Source: Micractinium sp. NFX-FRZ (lineage: Eukaryota > Chlorophyta > Trebouxiophyceae > Chlorellales > Chlorellaceae). From it: DNA of 64,000 nucleotides. The position numbers and the translations under genes were made by a program. The notes beneath the pieces are model-generated. The model was not told where the DNA came from. It did no database searches and was given only the letters and a program-made list of their open reading frames with translations. Below, in pieces: positions 11,968 to 23,565 of the stretch. The DNA lies in NCBI GenBank assembly GCA_029339195.1, contig JAPTJF010000136.1, positions 1-64,000 of the forward strand. Direction: 5' to 3'. Numbering within the stretch: position 1 is the first letter of the stretch; each line of letters opens with the position of its first letter.

Positions 11968-14900
11968 ATGACTTCTGCAGCAACTTGCGTGGCCAGCAGC
12001 CTGATCGCCGGTGTGGCTGGCAGCCGTGTGCCTTCCGGGCAGCCTCGGTCGGCCACTCTGGCGAGCAGCTCTGTGGTGCACCGATGTGCGCATGGGCGAC
12101 GCCTGGTCGCGGCCGCCGCTGGTGGGCCGCCGCGCGGGAACCGCAAGAAGGGCGGCTCTGGCAAAGCGGCAGCGCCTGTGGTTGATGAAGCTGCTGACCT
12201 GCAGGCTGAGCTGGCAGCTGCTGAGCTGGCAGAGGAGCGTGAGAGCTCTGTGGCTGCAGCCGCCGCCCTGTCAGCGGAGCAGCAGGCGAGGTTGGATGCG
12301 CTTGCAGAGGCAATCAGCCAGCGGCTGGAGAAATTGGCGGATTCGGAGGAGTGGACGCCAGGTGCGCACAAACTTAGGGGTGCCCACACAGCAAGAGCGC
12401 TGCGACTTTACTGTGTTGGAGTCATTGAAGTTGGAGGAGTGGCGTTAGATGCGCGCCTTAGACAAAGGCACTGCTGCGCTGCTCAACTGGCCAACATGCC
12501 AGCATTTGCATTCAGCTGTGATGCGCTGCTTGCCGGCATCACCTACATCCTCGAGCTGACCTTGTGCCCCGGTTTATCTCAAAATGCTGCAGACCAAGTG
12601 CCGTCCGATCCTGAACCAGGAGGTTATGTAGATGCGCACCACTTAGCCCTCTCAATGAACTTTTTCACTTCAGGTTTCTTCCCCTTCCCTCTTCTGCTTT
12701 CTGTTGCAGACCAGATGCTGTCCGACCCGGAATTGGAGGGGTTTGTAGAGTTTGGGGCTGATGCAGATGATGTGCTGGCAGCACAGCGCAGCGCGGCAGG
12801 CATGCAGCAGGCGCCAGCTGGCAGCGTTGGTGAGGCGGGGGAGCAGGCAGCAGGCGGTGAGGCCGGCAGCGGGCGGCGCAGCCGACGTGGGCGGCAGGAG
12901 GCTGGGGGCGCTCGCGCAGCGAGGCAGCAGCAGATTCCCGAGGACATGCTGCCCAAGGTGGCGATTGTTGGGCGACCGAATGTGGGCAAGTCTGGTAAGT
13001 GCGTGCGCATGCGGTGCTCCTGCTGGTTGGGTAACTGCTTTGCAACTGACACTGAGGGTTTAAGTTGGGTTGTTGAGGGTGTCTGCAGCCGTGTGTATAG
13101 GCATCACTGCTCCCGGCGTGCCTGCCCGCCCGGCACCCTTACTGAAGTTCTTCTGCCGCCGCCGCTGTTGCCTTTCGCTCCTGCAGCATTGTTTAACCGC
13201 ATTGCCGGGGCGCAGATGGCAATTGTGTATGACTACCCGGGCGTCACGCGCGACAGGTGCGGCTTACATATTATTCCTGTTGTGAAGCACGTCATGGAAA
13301 ATGCTCAAACTCAGACAACCCTGGTGCAGCAGTGAGGCAGGCCCTCGGGAGTGTGCTGCAGGTTCAAGCTGCACGCCCAGCACATTGCCCAGGGCCCTCC
13401 CAGCTGCACAGGTGCTCAGCCCAGCACCTCCCCTGTTGTGTGACATCTGATGAGGTATGTCTCTCTGCTTGTCTGCAGGCTCTACACGCGCGCGTTCTGG
13501 GGTGAGCACGAGTTTTTGCTGGTGGACACGGGCGGCCTGATGAGCGACGCGGAGAAGCTTCCCAAGGAGCAGCAGGTGGGAGGACTTTTGGCGGCAGGTT
13601 TTCTGTGTGTGTCCACAAGTGGTTCGAACATGGACGCTTAGGAGGGCTCCCACATCCAAAGTGGTGGCTTCACATCCACTGCTGCAGCACACATTGAACT
13701 GCACTGCCTCGCTTCTTTCGCACCTGCAGGAGCTGGCTCGCCGCAGCATCAGCGCCGCTGGCCTTCCGGCAGCCATTGAGCGCCAGGCGGCAGCGGCCGT
13801 TGAGGAGGCGGATGCTCTCATCTTAGTGGTGGATGGCCAGGCACGTTGGAAAGAGGGACAGGGAGGAGGAGGTGTTTGGGATGGGAGTCCCGGTTTCCAT
13901 TTGGGTGCTTCACAGACGCCACTCGTGCTCCCGCTGTCCCATCTGCACCTCTAACTGTGTGTTTACTGGCCCTCCCCGCCTCCTCCTTCCCCTCCACCTG
14001 CAGACTGGGGGCACCTCTGTGGATGAGGAGATCCAGACCTGGCTGCGGCGCACCTACCCCAACAAGCCTGGTGGGCAAACACACGTTTCCCTGCTTGTAG
14101 TCGTTGCAAGCGCTGCTGTGCGCACATGCGCCTGGCCCAGCCTGAACTGGCACAGCCGGAGCGGGGCTCCCCATGCATTGGTGCAGGCTCAGCCGCCCTG
14201 GCAGCGTGCCATTTGATGCACATGGCAGCACGCCTGCTCACTGACCCACCCATCCTGCCCTGCAGTGGTCCTGGCGGTGAACAAGTGCGAGAACGCTGCA
14301 AAGGCAGACCTGCAGGCGGCGGAGTTCTGGGGCACCGGGCTGGAGCCCATCCCAGTGTCAGCCATCAGCGGCTCAGGTGGGCCCCCTGTGCCTTTCTCTT
14401 TCTTGCTGGTTTCGTGGAGTCCCTTTTTGTTGGTTTCATGGGCTAGGTTGTGTATGCTATGCAGTGCATGCCGTGCTGTGCTGTGCACAGCTTTGTCAAA
14501 CACCTGTATGAGTGTGTGAACGACTGGTTGAAAGCTAGCACAGGAGCCCAGAGAGATGGTTGTGACTGGAGATCACAAGTGGGGAAAGCATGAATTTCAA
14601 AGTGTCCAAAACTTCTAGCCCAGTTCCGTGACCCCTCCCCATTTAGGCACGGGCGAGCTCATGGAGCGCCTGGCAGCAAGCCTGCCGGAGCCGCCCAGCC
14701 TGGCAGATGCAGGCGGCGCCCTGGATGAGGCGGAGTGCATTTCAGGTGGGTGACAAAAACAAGCTGGCGCCATGATGGCATGGCTCCTGCTGTCAGCAGC
14801 AGTACCCGACAGCCATCTACTCCGGTGCTGGCAGGAGGAGCCGGAGGCTCTTGAGGCATGTCAGCGCCACTGAATGGTTGCTGACGATATTCCATTGCTT

Positions 14901-17900
14901 CACATGACCAATTTGTTGTGTTGCAGTCGCCATTGTGGGGCGGCCCAATGTGGGCAAGAGCAGCCTGCTGAATGCGCTGGTGGGCGAGGTGAGCACAGAG
15001 CAGGCATGCCGTGTTTGCATTCTGTGTCTATGCTGCCTTTGTCCTTGGTGGCAGATGTAGAGTTGAGGTCCTAAAAAGCCCTGCTGAAGGCACAGCTGGG
15101 CAAGGTGAGCAGGTCACCCATCTGCTCGATTGTAAGTTTTCTTGTTGTGCTTGCCGGGACTTTACGGCGTGCTGAAAGGCTGGGGGGAGCTTTGAGCAGA
15201 TAGCAAGGTCCAGTGATGCAGAATTGCTCGTGGTGAGCTGAGTCTGCCCCGCATCACTTCTCCCCACACAAACCGTGCTTCCCTGGGTGCCCCTTCCACG
15301 CTTCAGCTGCTGCAACTGCAGCGGGTTGCTGAAGGATGCAAATAGCCGCGGTGGGTAGCACTGAGCAGACTGTTCAAGTGTAACGAACTCTGCCCACGCC
15401 CTGCTGCTGTAGGAGCGCTCAATCGTGAGCAGCATGGCTGGCACCACCCGCGACGCCATTGACACAGGTATGTGCATGTCGCAGTGTGCCTATCAATCCA
15501 ATGACCCAAGCACAGCCCTTCTCGTTGCTGGCAGAGTAGAGGAGCAGCTGTGGCATTGCGCCTTCTCCGTGTCCACATCCATGCTTTCCCCCAGCGGACA
15601 ATGCCGTCTTTGTCCCTGTCACTCGTGCACATGTTGCTCTGAAGAAATGGCACAGGATATTAGCTCGTGGACCCTGCACGCCACAGGTGAAGCTCAAATC
15701 ATGAACCGCTGGCCCTGTCCAATCCACTCCTCCTTATACAGATGTCACTCTCAAGGACGGCCGCAAGTTCAAGCTGGTGGACACGGCAGGCGTGCGCAAG
15801 CGTACGGCAGTGGCTAGCAGCAAGGACGGTGCAGAGGTGCGGTGGCCGTAAGGGGGCAGGCGAGGCTTGCTTGCTGGCAGGCGTGCAATGTGCACCAGCA
15901 GACCAGACTACTGCTTGCTCCACCGCGCACAGGCAGCGGGAGCAGAAGGCCGTGAGGCAGGGAGGGAGGCAGGCAGGCAGGCAGGCAGGGAAGTAATTTG
16001 CAACAACAAAGCAATCCAAGCATCCACAGCAAGGACTTGCTGTTCGACCCTTTCCTTGCTCACAAGCGCACATGACTGCTCCCTCCTGGCATATGCAGCC
16101 GCTGTCTGTTGAGCGCGCGTTCCGCGCAGTGCGGCGCAGCGAGGTGGCTGTGCTGGTGCTGGACGCTGGGGAGGGTGTGACCCAGCAGGACTTCCGCCTG
16201 GCAGAGTACATTGTAAGCGCAGTTCTGGGTTGTATAGAGGCGGCGGTCGGGTAGACAGTGTGCTTGCATAGACGCTGGCCAGATTTCCGTTTGGCCGACC
16301 GCGTACCTTGTGAGGAAGCAGTGTGTGGTGTACTTGTATTCGCAGCGCGGTGGGTAGTGCTGCAAGCCACATTATCCCCACCTGGCGGTGCACTTTGCAG
16401 CAAGCGGCGCCTGGGCATGGGGTTAGCACTGTCTTTGTACGGTTTTTCTGGCAGCACGTTGCATGCTGTGGCAAGCGGGAAATACATTGGGGTCTTGCCT
16501 GCGTGGTGAATGCAGTGCACACAAAAGATCGCGGTGGTGTGTTGGCCGTACCATAAACAAAAATGGCCTGCACTTGTGCTCCATCTGCAGGCTGCCGAGG
16601 GCCGTGCCTGCGTGATTGCTGTGAACAAGTGGGACACGATTCCTGTGAAGACAGACAAGACGCTGTCGGACTACGAAGCAGATGTTCGGGCACAGGTCAG
16701 AGGGCACCCTGCTGTCATTAAGATGCCAGTCTGCAGCATGCTATGGCTTCTCGTCTTCCCTGTCAATGACTGCTTGCCCACCGAGGTGCCTACTCAGCCT
16801 CGTGCTTCTCAGCCCCCTGCCAGCCGCCATGCCCTAACCTGGTAACAACAACTCCACAGCACCTTTTCTCATGTTATGGCTGCCTTTCATCTCATCCACT
16901 CATCCTGGCAGCTGCGCCCAATCGAGTGGGCCAACATCGTGTTCATTTCAGCCAAGACCGGGCAGCGCGTGAAGCGCGTGCTGGATGCTGCCACAGCATC
17001 CTCCGAGGAGCACCGCCGCCGCATCACCACGAGCACCATGAACCTGGTCCTGCGCGAGGCGCAGGTGTGTGGGCTATCCAACTCTATGATGGCTTGTAAC
17101 TGGGGCCTTGGTTGTCTTGAAAAGCGCACCATGAAAGTGGTGGTGCACCCCAGAGCTCATGTGCCTTGCATGCACAGGGTTGCTGTTTTATTGTTGTCGT
17201 CGCAGCATCGTTAGTGCCATAAAGCTAGGTGCTCAAGGTTCAATGCTTCCTGCATGGCCTGCTTCGCATCAGCTTTTTGCTGACAGAGCATGCTTGCCGC
17301 CCCTCGCCGTGAGCGCGCCTGCAGGGCTGGCGCATGGCGCCGACCACGGGCAGCGGCCGCCGCGGGCGCATCTACTACGGCACGCAGGCAAGCTCCACAT
17401 GCTGGCTCAGCTGCCCGCAGATTCTGGCTGATGTGCCAAAGGTGGAGGTATTCTCCGCCTGCACTCTGTGCGCTTGGGGCGTTCATTGTGTGTAGCTGTG
17501 CTCACTGGGCCGTGTCCTCCATTGTTCACTGCTTCCTATGCATGCTCACTGCTGCGCTCTCACAAGGACTCTTGTTCTCCATGCCATGTGCGCTGCAGGC
17601 GGGCATCAAGCCGCCCACATTTGTGCTCTTCTGCAACGACACCTCTCTGTTCCCAGACGATTATAAGCGCTATGTGGAGCGCCAGTTCAGGTGACAGGCT
17701 GGCACAGTTAGCGGTGATCCAGAGGGCAGCTGGCAAAAAACTGCAATTGACCGCAAAGAAGCGCAGCAGGCAGATGCCAAAGGCCACGCCACTGCGCCTA
17801 TGAACGAAATGGTTGCATGACAGCAGCATCTCATCCTATGTTAATGCTTTTCCAACTGTGCACCCGCAGGGAGAATGTCGGATTCCCGGGGACCCCGCTG

Positions 17901-17948
17901 CGCCTGTACTGGAGGGGCAAGCAGGGCAGGATGGAGCTCAGCAGCTAG
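11968..17948 (+). CDS. der: Der/EngA double GTPase, plastid-targeted form, 683 aa
   Basis: Der has two tandem Era-like GTPase domains and a KH-like C-terminus and acts in large ribosomal subunit assembly. The basic Ser/Ala-rich first 50 residues suggest plastid import (inference). Exons: 11968-12361, 12710-12994, 13187-13256, 13479-13575, 13730-13840, 14004-14070, 14266-14376, 14647-14745, 14927-14988, 15413-15467, 15742-15836, 16099-16212, 16591-16695, 16912-17064, 17325-17387, 17599-17690, 17870-17948. G domain 1: GRPNVGKS (219-226), [20 protein letters not shown] domain 2: GRPNVGKS (416-423), TTRDA, DTAG, NKWD, SAKTG. The C-terminal PPTFVLF stretch is diagnostic. Introns after 13840 and 17387 use GC donors. 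The second has an in-frame GT alternative at 17448. Confidence 0.95.
12421..12456 (+). repeat. Exon echo: 3' end of Der exon 1
   Basis: GGAGGAGTGG plus flanking bases repeats the exon 1/donor boundary (about 12340-12368) within intron 1. Confidence 0.5.
12593..12632 (+). repeat. Exon echo: 5' start of Der exon 2
   Basis: A copy of the first about 40 bases of exon 2 (12710 onward), preceded by its own CTGCAG acceptor. It runs into a TAG stop, so it cannot serve as the exon. Confidence 0.75.
15077..15112 (+). repeat. Exon echo: 3' end and donor of Der exon 9
   Basis: It repeats the exon end around Leu-Leu-Asn-Ala-Leu-Val-Gly-Glu and keeps an intact GGTGAGCA donor, about 88 bases downstream of the real one. 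Confidence 0.75.
16271..16315 (+). repeat. Exon echo: 3' end of Der exon 12
   Basis: It repeats GACGCTGG and the stretch encoding Asp-Phe-Arg-Leu-Ala found at the end of exon 12 (16162-16212), in the following intron, ending at a weak GTGAGG donor-like site. Confidence 0.65.
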
Positions 17949-18017
17949 CGCCGATCTATGGTCTGGTGGCAAAAAGAGCAACTGACGCTACCTGGGTCTC
18001 ATGCAGCTCCTGTGCTA

Positions 18018-18022
18018 TGTAA
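18018..18022 (+). terminator. TGTAA polyadenylation signal of the Der gene
   Basis: TGTAA 70 bases past the Der stop codon. Confidence 0.6.
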
Positions 18023-18169
18023 CAGAAAGTGACTTATCAGTGATTTGAGGTACCTACCGCTGTTTTGCGGCTTGAGATGGCGGGTGAGAGGCGGCCCCAA
18101 GGCCTGCACCCAGCAAGCTCCACACACTCGCTGAGCCAGGAGGACTCCCCAGGATGCCGGCGCGCTCAC

Positions 18170-18733
18170 CCACAGCGTAGCACTTGTGCAGGCACTTTAG
18201 CAACTGCTGCAGCGACCACCCGCAGGATGTCTGCCTTGCGCTCTGGCCCCTTGGAAATGTGGAGTTCTCGCCAAAACGGGGCCTGCTCAAGGTTGTCGCG
18301 GAACCCTTTCCTCTGCAGTTAGATACACATTCAAACAGAGCAGCAAAACCAGATGTGGGGGGAAAAGAGGGACACTGCTCCGGCGGGGCATCCAGGGGTG
18401 GTTGAGCAACAGGGTTGTGCGGCGGCAGGGACACAATCACAGCACATCGCAGCATGGCACTGCACAGCACCCCAAACCACATTGCCGCAGCACAGCACAC
18501 CGGCACTGTGTACAGCCTTTCCTGCATGATATGAGGTCGGGCAGCTGTAGTCCCTTGTCGACCCACCACCGCACCTCCATCCCCACCCTCCCTCTGCTGA
18601 TGCAACTCAACATACACAACAGTCCACTTGAAGCTTGCCTGCACGAGGTCTGGCATCGTGAAGTCCCCCTCGTAGGCCCACACCAGCCAGGTACTGTCCA
18701 TCGCTAAACGCCGTGATGAATTTGGCAGACGCC
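18170..18733 (-). pseudogene. Fragment of an STT7/STN7-like protein kinase, frameshifted
   Basis: Two exon-like blocks, 18733-18639 and 18312-18170, read as the kinase N-lobe. The first has Ala-Lys-Phe-Ile then Trp-Leu-Val-Trp-x-Tyr-Glu-Gly-Asp. The second has Gly-Pro-Glu-Arg-Lys-x-x-x-Leu-Arg-Val-Val then Gln-Gln-Leu-Leu-x-x-Leu. This order matches state-transition (STT7/STN7-type) kinases. Each block needs a one- or two-base frameshift to stay open. No glycine-rich loop, HRD or DFG region is present on either side before the neighbouring genes. The intron between the blocks has a GC donor and consistent phase. Most likely a decayed, doubly truncated copy; the family call is moderate. Confidence 0.45.
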
Positions 18734-19812
18734 CTGGGGGCTTACAGCATGATACCCGGCAGGCAGGCAGGCAAGCACAAGTGTAGATTTGAGTAAAATT
18801 GAAGGCTAGCGAGGCTATGACATACCTAGCCGATGCAGCCCTGGGGCGTGGAGGAGTCCTTGTGGGGCCTTGCCTGCCTTGTTCTGGGAAGGTCGCAGCA
18901 TGCAAGAGGGGCAAGGAGCAGAGCATAGCAGGGAGGCGCAAACACGGGCTGTTCAGGGACAGGCGGTGCGGACGCAAGCTTACTGCCGGCTGGAGCCGGC
19001 AAGGAGGGAGACGCTAACAGGGGCTGTGCAGGGACAGGTGGTGCGGGCACAGCAGGGACCACGGCAGGGCCCAAGGCAGCACACAGTGGCCACTCTGATC
19101 GCATGGAAGGGCCAGCCGCATGGAGGCGCTGGCCCCTCGGGAATTCCTTGTCTTTGCAAGCTCACGGGCCCGGCAGCAACAGCGTTGATGTGAATGCCCT
19201 GCAAACGAGTGTTCTCTGAGAAGGGCGGGAGGGAAGGCAGGCTGGCTATCCACGATTGGCCGCCTGCAGATGCAGGCATTGCGGTTGCAACATGGCGAGG
19301 TGTCCTAACTCCCTCTCCCCTCGTGCTTGCAAACACGTCTCAGCCCACTTTTCCACTCAAGCTCTTTCTGTTCCAAGCAATTGCTTCATGCAGCTCTTTC
19401 TGTTGGGGTCACTTGATTTCGATTGACAGCAGCCTGATGTAAATTTAACAGCAGACTGGACACTGCAAGCGGCAGACAAGGGGGCGAGCAGATGAGTGAG
19501 CGGGGGCATGGAATGCGAAGGGGGGCACGCAACTGCGGGCGTGGGAGTGGGGGCAGCGGGGAAATGAAATATGGTGCGTAGACGAGCGGAAAGACTCGGT
19601 TTGAGATTGACAACAAACAGAAGAGGTGCGGGAGGGGATGCAGCAAGGCACGGGTGCATCACACGCCTGCACAGGCAATGCTAGTGGTTCCAGAGGCGAT
19701 GCCAGCTGGGTGGGCAGGCCGGTTTACTACTTGTGTACACAGTCGGGCGACAAGACACTGCGCCCGGGGGTGGCCAGCAACAGAGCGCAGGGCAAAGTGC
19801 CAGCCATGCTAA
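18734..19812. other. Intergenic stretch with local tandem duplication, no gene seen
   Basis: No supported coding exon. It contains an imperfect tandem repeat (18908-19050) and pyrimidine-rich stretches. Confidence 0.5.
18908..19050. repeat. Imperfect tandem duplication, unit about 65-70 bases
   Basis: Two units share CAAGGAG, GGGCTGT, CAGGGACAGG and GGTGCGG in the same order. Confidence 0.65.
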
Positions 19813-20426
19813 TCATGGATCTTGAAAGTACACCACAGGGGCAATAACCATGGCAAAAACCACCGCCAGCTGCCACCAGCCCAGCCACACAAGAGTGGCT
19901 ACAATGCACAGAGGGTACACAGCCACAGTTGCCTGCAGGCGCAGGAACTTGGGGTCCTCCCACTTGTTGTAGTCGGGGTTTGGGTGGAACTCGCCGAAAA
20001 AGTCGACGCCCTGCATCTGTAGCTTCTTGGCGCGGTCCTCGGCCACCGTGGCCGCCTTGCGGTTGGCTGCCAGCACCACGCAGCGGCGCTGCTGTGCCGC
20101 CGCAAAACCTGCACGGGGACGGGCAAGGGCGACGTGCGGCAGCGCAATGTGAGCAATTAAAATGCACGGGTCAGGCTGCATCTTGGGTAAGGCAGCACAA
20201 CAGCTACTCGGTGGGCTGGCCAGGCGGGTTGGCGCGGCCGCCCAGGCGGGGTTGGCGCTGCCCGTGCGGCCGCCCGTGCGACGCGTGCGGCGACATGACG
20301 CCACCAAACCACCCACACACCTCCGCTCTGCCTGCCGACGCCGTTTACAAACACCCGGCGCGCGTTGCTGCGCGCCAGCGGCGCTGGGAAGCGCCGAGTG
20401 GACGCTAGGCTGCTCAGGGCAGCCAT
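19813..20426 (-). CDS. Small membrane protein, probably plastid, 133 aa
   Basis: Function not recognised. Exons: 20426-20321 and 20108-19813. The N-terminus (Met-Ala-Ala-Leu-Ser-Ser, then Ser/Arg-rich) looks like a transit peptide. The middle holds a soluble segment with Gly-Val-Asp-Phe-Phe-Gly-Glu and an Asp-Pro-Lys-Phe-Leu motif. The C-terminal half has two adjacent hydrophobic helices separated by Gly-Trp-Trp, and the protein ends Tyr-Phe-Gln-Asp-Pro. The coherent phase and the helix pair make it a believable gene. A foldback transposon lies 127 bases upstream of the start codon. Confidence 0.65.
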
Positions 20427-20545
20427 TGGTGGAGCGTCTCTCTAGGCAAGCTGCGCAGACGGTGGCTGAGGGGAAAGTAGGACTTGGTGCGTCTAAACGA
20501 GGCGGGGTTGGGCCCGGAGTTGGGCAAAACCCTGTGCCGAGTTGT

Positions 20546-20552
20546 GTCCGCG
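20546..20552. repeat. Target-site duplication, left copy (GTCCGCG)
   Basis: Seven bases repeated exactly at 21381-21387, directly outside the inverted repeats. Confidence 0.75.
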
Positions 20553-21380
20553 GAGCTAGTGAGGGGTGACGGAGCCTGCCAGTTGGGCTCATCCGGCAGG
20601 GTGGGTTGGCGCGTCCGGCATGCCCTCCGGCAGCCATCCCTCGCCTTTTGAGGGGGCTCCAGCGCGCCTAAAGGTGCATTATTTGCCGCTTTCTGCTGCT
20701 TTTACAACTTAGGAGTGTTGCCGATGTTGTTTGCCGAAGCGCGGAGGCGCGGGGAGGCGGTTGTTTGCAGGGCGGCGGTGGGCGGTGGGCGGCGCTGGCG
20801 GCAGCTGCTGCCACACCCCTGCGCAAGCAGCAGCAGATGCTGGGCACTGAGTTGAAGTCTTAGTCATCATCTGGGGTATGTGGTGAGTGAGATATGATGC
20901 ACCCATGGTGCTGATGCTGCCAGACGGGGACTGCACGCATGCACATGTTGGGCTTCTTGTGGCTGGCGGCGGCGCCGCTGCAGCCCCGCCCCGGCGCTGC
21001 TGCCTGGGGGGCTTGCTGCTAGCTCAGATATGCTCTCCTCTTGCAGGGGCATTGCTGTGATGACTTGGTGATGACTTGAGCTGTTTACAAACACCGTATT
21101 CGAGGTATTTCAGGCTGGTTGAAGCCGTTAGCGGGCCTTGGAGAGAGAACGGCGGGCGGGCTGGTGATCGGGGTGCTCGGCGGGGCCTGCCGGCGCTGCT
21201 ATAAGTTCAAATTGATCCATGTTCACGACTGAGCACGTCAAAACGGCAAAGGAAGGCACGTTTAGGCGCGCTGGAGCCCCCTCAAAAGGCGAGGGATGGC
21301 TGCCGGAGGGCCTGCCGGACGCGCCAACCCACCCTGCCGGATGAGCCCAACTGGCAGGCTCCGTCACCCCTCACTAGCTC
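20553..21380. mobile_element. Foldback DNA transposon, non-autonomous, 828 bases
   Basis: The left arm 20553-20672 and right arm 21261-21380 are inverted copies of each other over 120 bases with one visible mismatch, starting GAGCTAGTGAGG. Weaker similarity continues inward. A 7-base duplication (GTCCGCG) flanks it. The roughly 590-base interior has no transposase reading frame. The family cannot be assigned from the ends. Confidence 0.9.
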
Positions 21381-21387
21381 GTCCGCG
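21381..21387. repeat. Target-site duplication, right copy (GTCCGCG)
   Basis: Matches 20546-20552. Confidence 0.75.
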
Positions 21388-23565
21388 TGTACTCGCGCCC
21401 AGGTCACTTCTTTCGCTTCTGGTAGCGCGTTTTCTGTTTCTAGGCACACTGTATCTGACAAGCACCATGGCTCCTGCTTGGTCAGTGCTTGGCGGCGGCC
21501 AAGCTCGCACTTGGGCTGTCCAGCGCTTGCAGCGAGTCGAACTCGCAGGCTGGGCCTCCAGCTGCTACCCTTCAGGCTCTCATGTGTGCGCACGGCGCGT
21601 TTAAGCGGGGTGGGAGAGCTGCCGCGATGGCCCACCACCTCTCTGACTTGGTGCCGCCACCTGCCGGCTGTCCTTTCGCTCCCTGCTGCGCAATAGCGCT
21701 CTAAGCAGGAAGCATGCCTTGATAAATGCCTCCCTGCCTTCCTGTGATCCCCTATGGCTCAATCTTTGCGACATTTGGACGTCTGGCTGCTCAGCCGGTG
21801 CCATGGGGCTGGGCTGGGCAGCTCCACGGCCTGCGACAGCCTGCTGCACCAGGGCAGAACGTGCAGGATCCCTCGGCACGCATGCGGCACGCATGCGGCA
21901 CGCATGCGGCGTGCGCCGGCAGCGGCGACGACGGCACCCCTTTAAATTGAACTCGTCCCCGCCTGCCCTCCCCCCGACTGGCAATGCCGCCCGCAGCACG
22001 CCCAGCCCGGCATGATTCAGCGCGCACGCAGTGAAGTGGGGGCTGCTGTCTCCGCTGTCACCTCTGCCGCCGGGGCGGTGCTGCCCGCCCGCTCCCGCAC
22101 ATCCCGCAGCGCCGCTGAGCTTGCATACAATCAGGCGGAGGGGTATGCTGAACCCGGGCTGGCGGAGCACAAAGTGGGGCAGCGCCAGTGGAAGGGGGTG
22201 GCTGTGGTTGGGCTTCCTTGGTGATTAGGGGGTAAATAGGGAAAATGGAGGGGGGGTTGCTTCCACAGCCTTCATGCTCAGGGTTCAGTGAGCGTTCTGC
22301 TGAGCTGGCATGCGGCTAGGCTGAGGGTGTGCCTGAAGATGGTGTAGACGCCTGCCTACTTGCCTGCCCACTTGCCTTCCTATCCACGCGGGTGTGCGCT
22401 GGCTTCCCCTCCCCCGCAGACGGCCTCCCCCTGCCTGCGCCCGGTCAACGCGCTGGTCAACTTCAGCAAGTGAGTGCTCCCAGACCTGTCACAAGTGATA
22501 GGGATCACTAGTAGATCGAAGCCAGAAAACACAGCCTGTTTTGTTAGGGAATATCAGCATGCACAGCTATATTTATGCACATTCGAATAGGTTGTACAAG
22601 CATCACATGCACACTCCGAACTTGACCACAGCCAGCCTATTCACTGTGCATAATGCGTATGCACTGTACTTGTAAATGGTGTGCATGTTGGAGTGTGCAT
22701 CTGTCGCAAGTGCTTCTTCATGCCCAGTCACATGCACATGCCACATGGCGCGTGCCTTTCCACATGCCCAACCCCATGCACATGCCACGTGGCGCTAGCA
22801 GGGCACAGCCAGAATATGCTTTTCCAATGTTGCTAGCGTTTAAGAGCACTGTTTGTTGCCGAAGCCATATATATATATGTATATAATATGATCCGTCTTT
22901 ATCGCCGATTATAAACGTTTTAAGACTCCATTGCAGAGGAGGGGAAGGGAGGGGAGGAGGGAGAGAGGTACGGAAGGAGAGGGGCGGGCGGCGGGAGGGG
23001 TGAGGTTTAAGTGAGGGCGGACCTGCCGTGTAGAGGGTGCATGCTTGCACCCGGGTGACCACCGGGTGGCCAACATGGGTCACCCAGATCCCATCCGGGC
23101 GGCGGCAGTGGTGATGGAAAGGGCTGCTTGCACACGCGGCGGCAGCGGCGACAGCAACGGGAAGACCAGCTGTTCAGGTCCCTGGCCCTAAGCTTTGCAC
23201 CCAGCGCCTCAGGCCCTTGGCTGGGCCCCAGAGAGCCTCAGGCCAGACCCAAGGCGGTTTGCCATCACCGCTGCCGCCGCACAGGCATGGGGGAGCCAAG
23301 CAGGCTGCCGCCTTGGCCGCAAGGGCCAAGCAGGTGCGAAAACCCCGCATCAAACGGGCGGCCCACCTGTCGCCCGTCGCAAAGCCGCTGAAAGCGTGAA
23401 AGTACAAGGGCTATCACAACGGCGATCGCAGGTTGAAAGTGCCAGCGGAGAGAATGCGCGGAGTGACAGGCGGCGGGGGTTTGAAAGGGTCCATGGCCAG
23501 GCACAGCCTGGGCACAGCACGAGTTCAACAACCTGCCTGTGGGCACAGCACGCTTCGCATGCAAG
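21388..23565. other. Intergenic, no gene supported
   Basis: Short open frames only (for example 22012-22224 plus), without recognisable domains. It contains a triple GGCACGCATGC repeat near 21880-21910, CACATGCCAC repeats near 22735-22795, an AT-rich patch near 22866-22890 and a purine-rich tract near 22935-22990. Confidence 0.5.
23558..23565. repeat. Target-site duplication, left copy (CATGCAAG)
   Basis: Eight bases repeated exactly at 24152-24159. Confidence 0.85.

Noticed and set aside
17448..17598. GT donor at 17448 as the main Der donor
   Set aside because: Its use would insert 20 residues into a strongly conserved segment. The GC donor at 17387 rebuilds the family sequence exactly, so the GT site is listed only as an alternative.
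22012..22224. Plus-strand frame of 70 codons between the two transposons
   Set aside because: No homologous family recognised, no splice partners, and composition similar to surrounding non-coding DNA.
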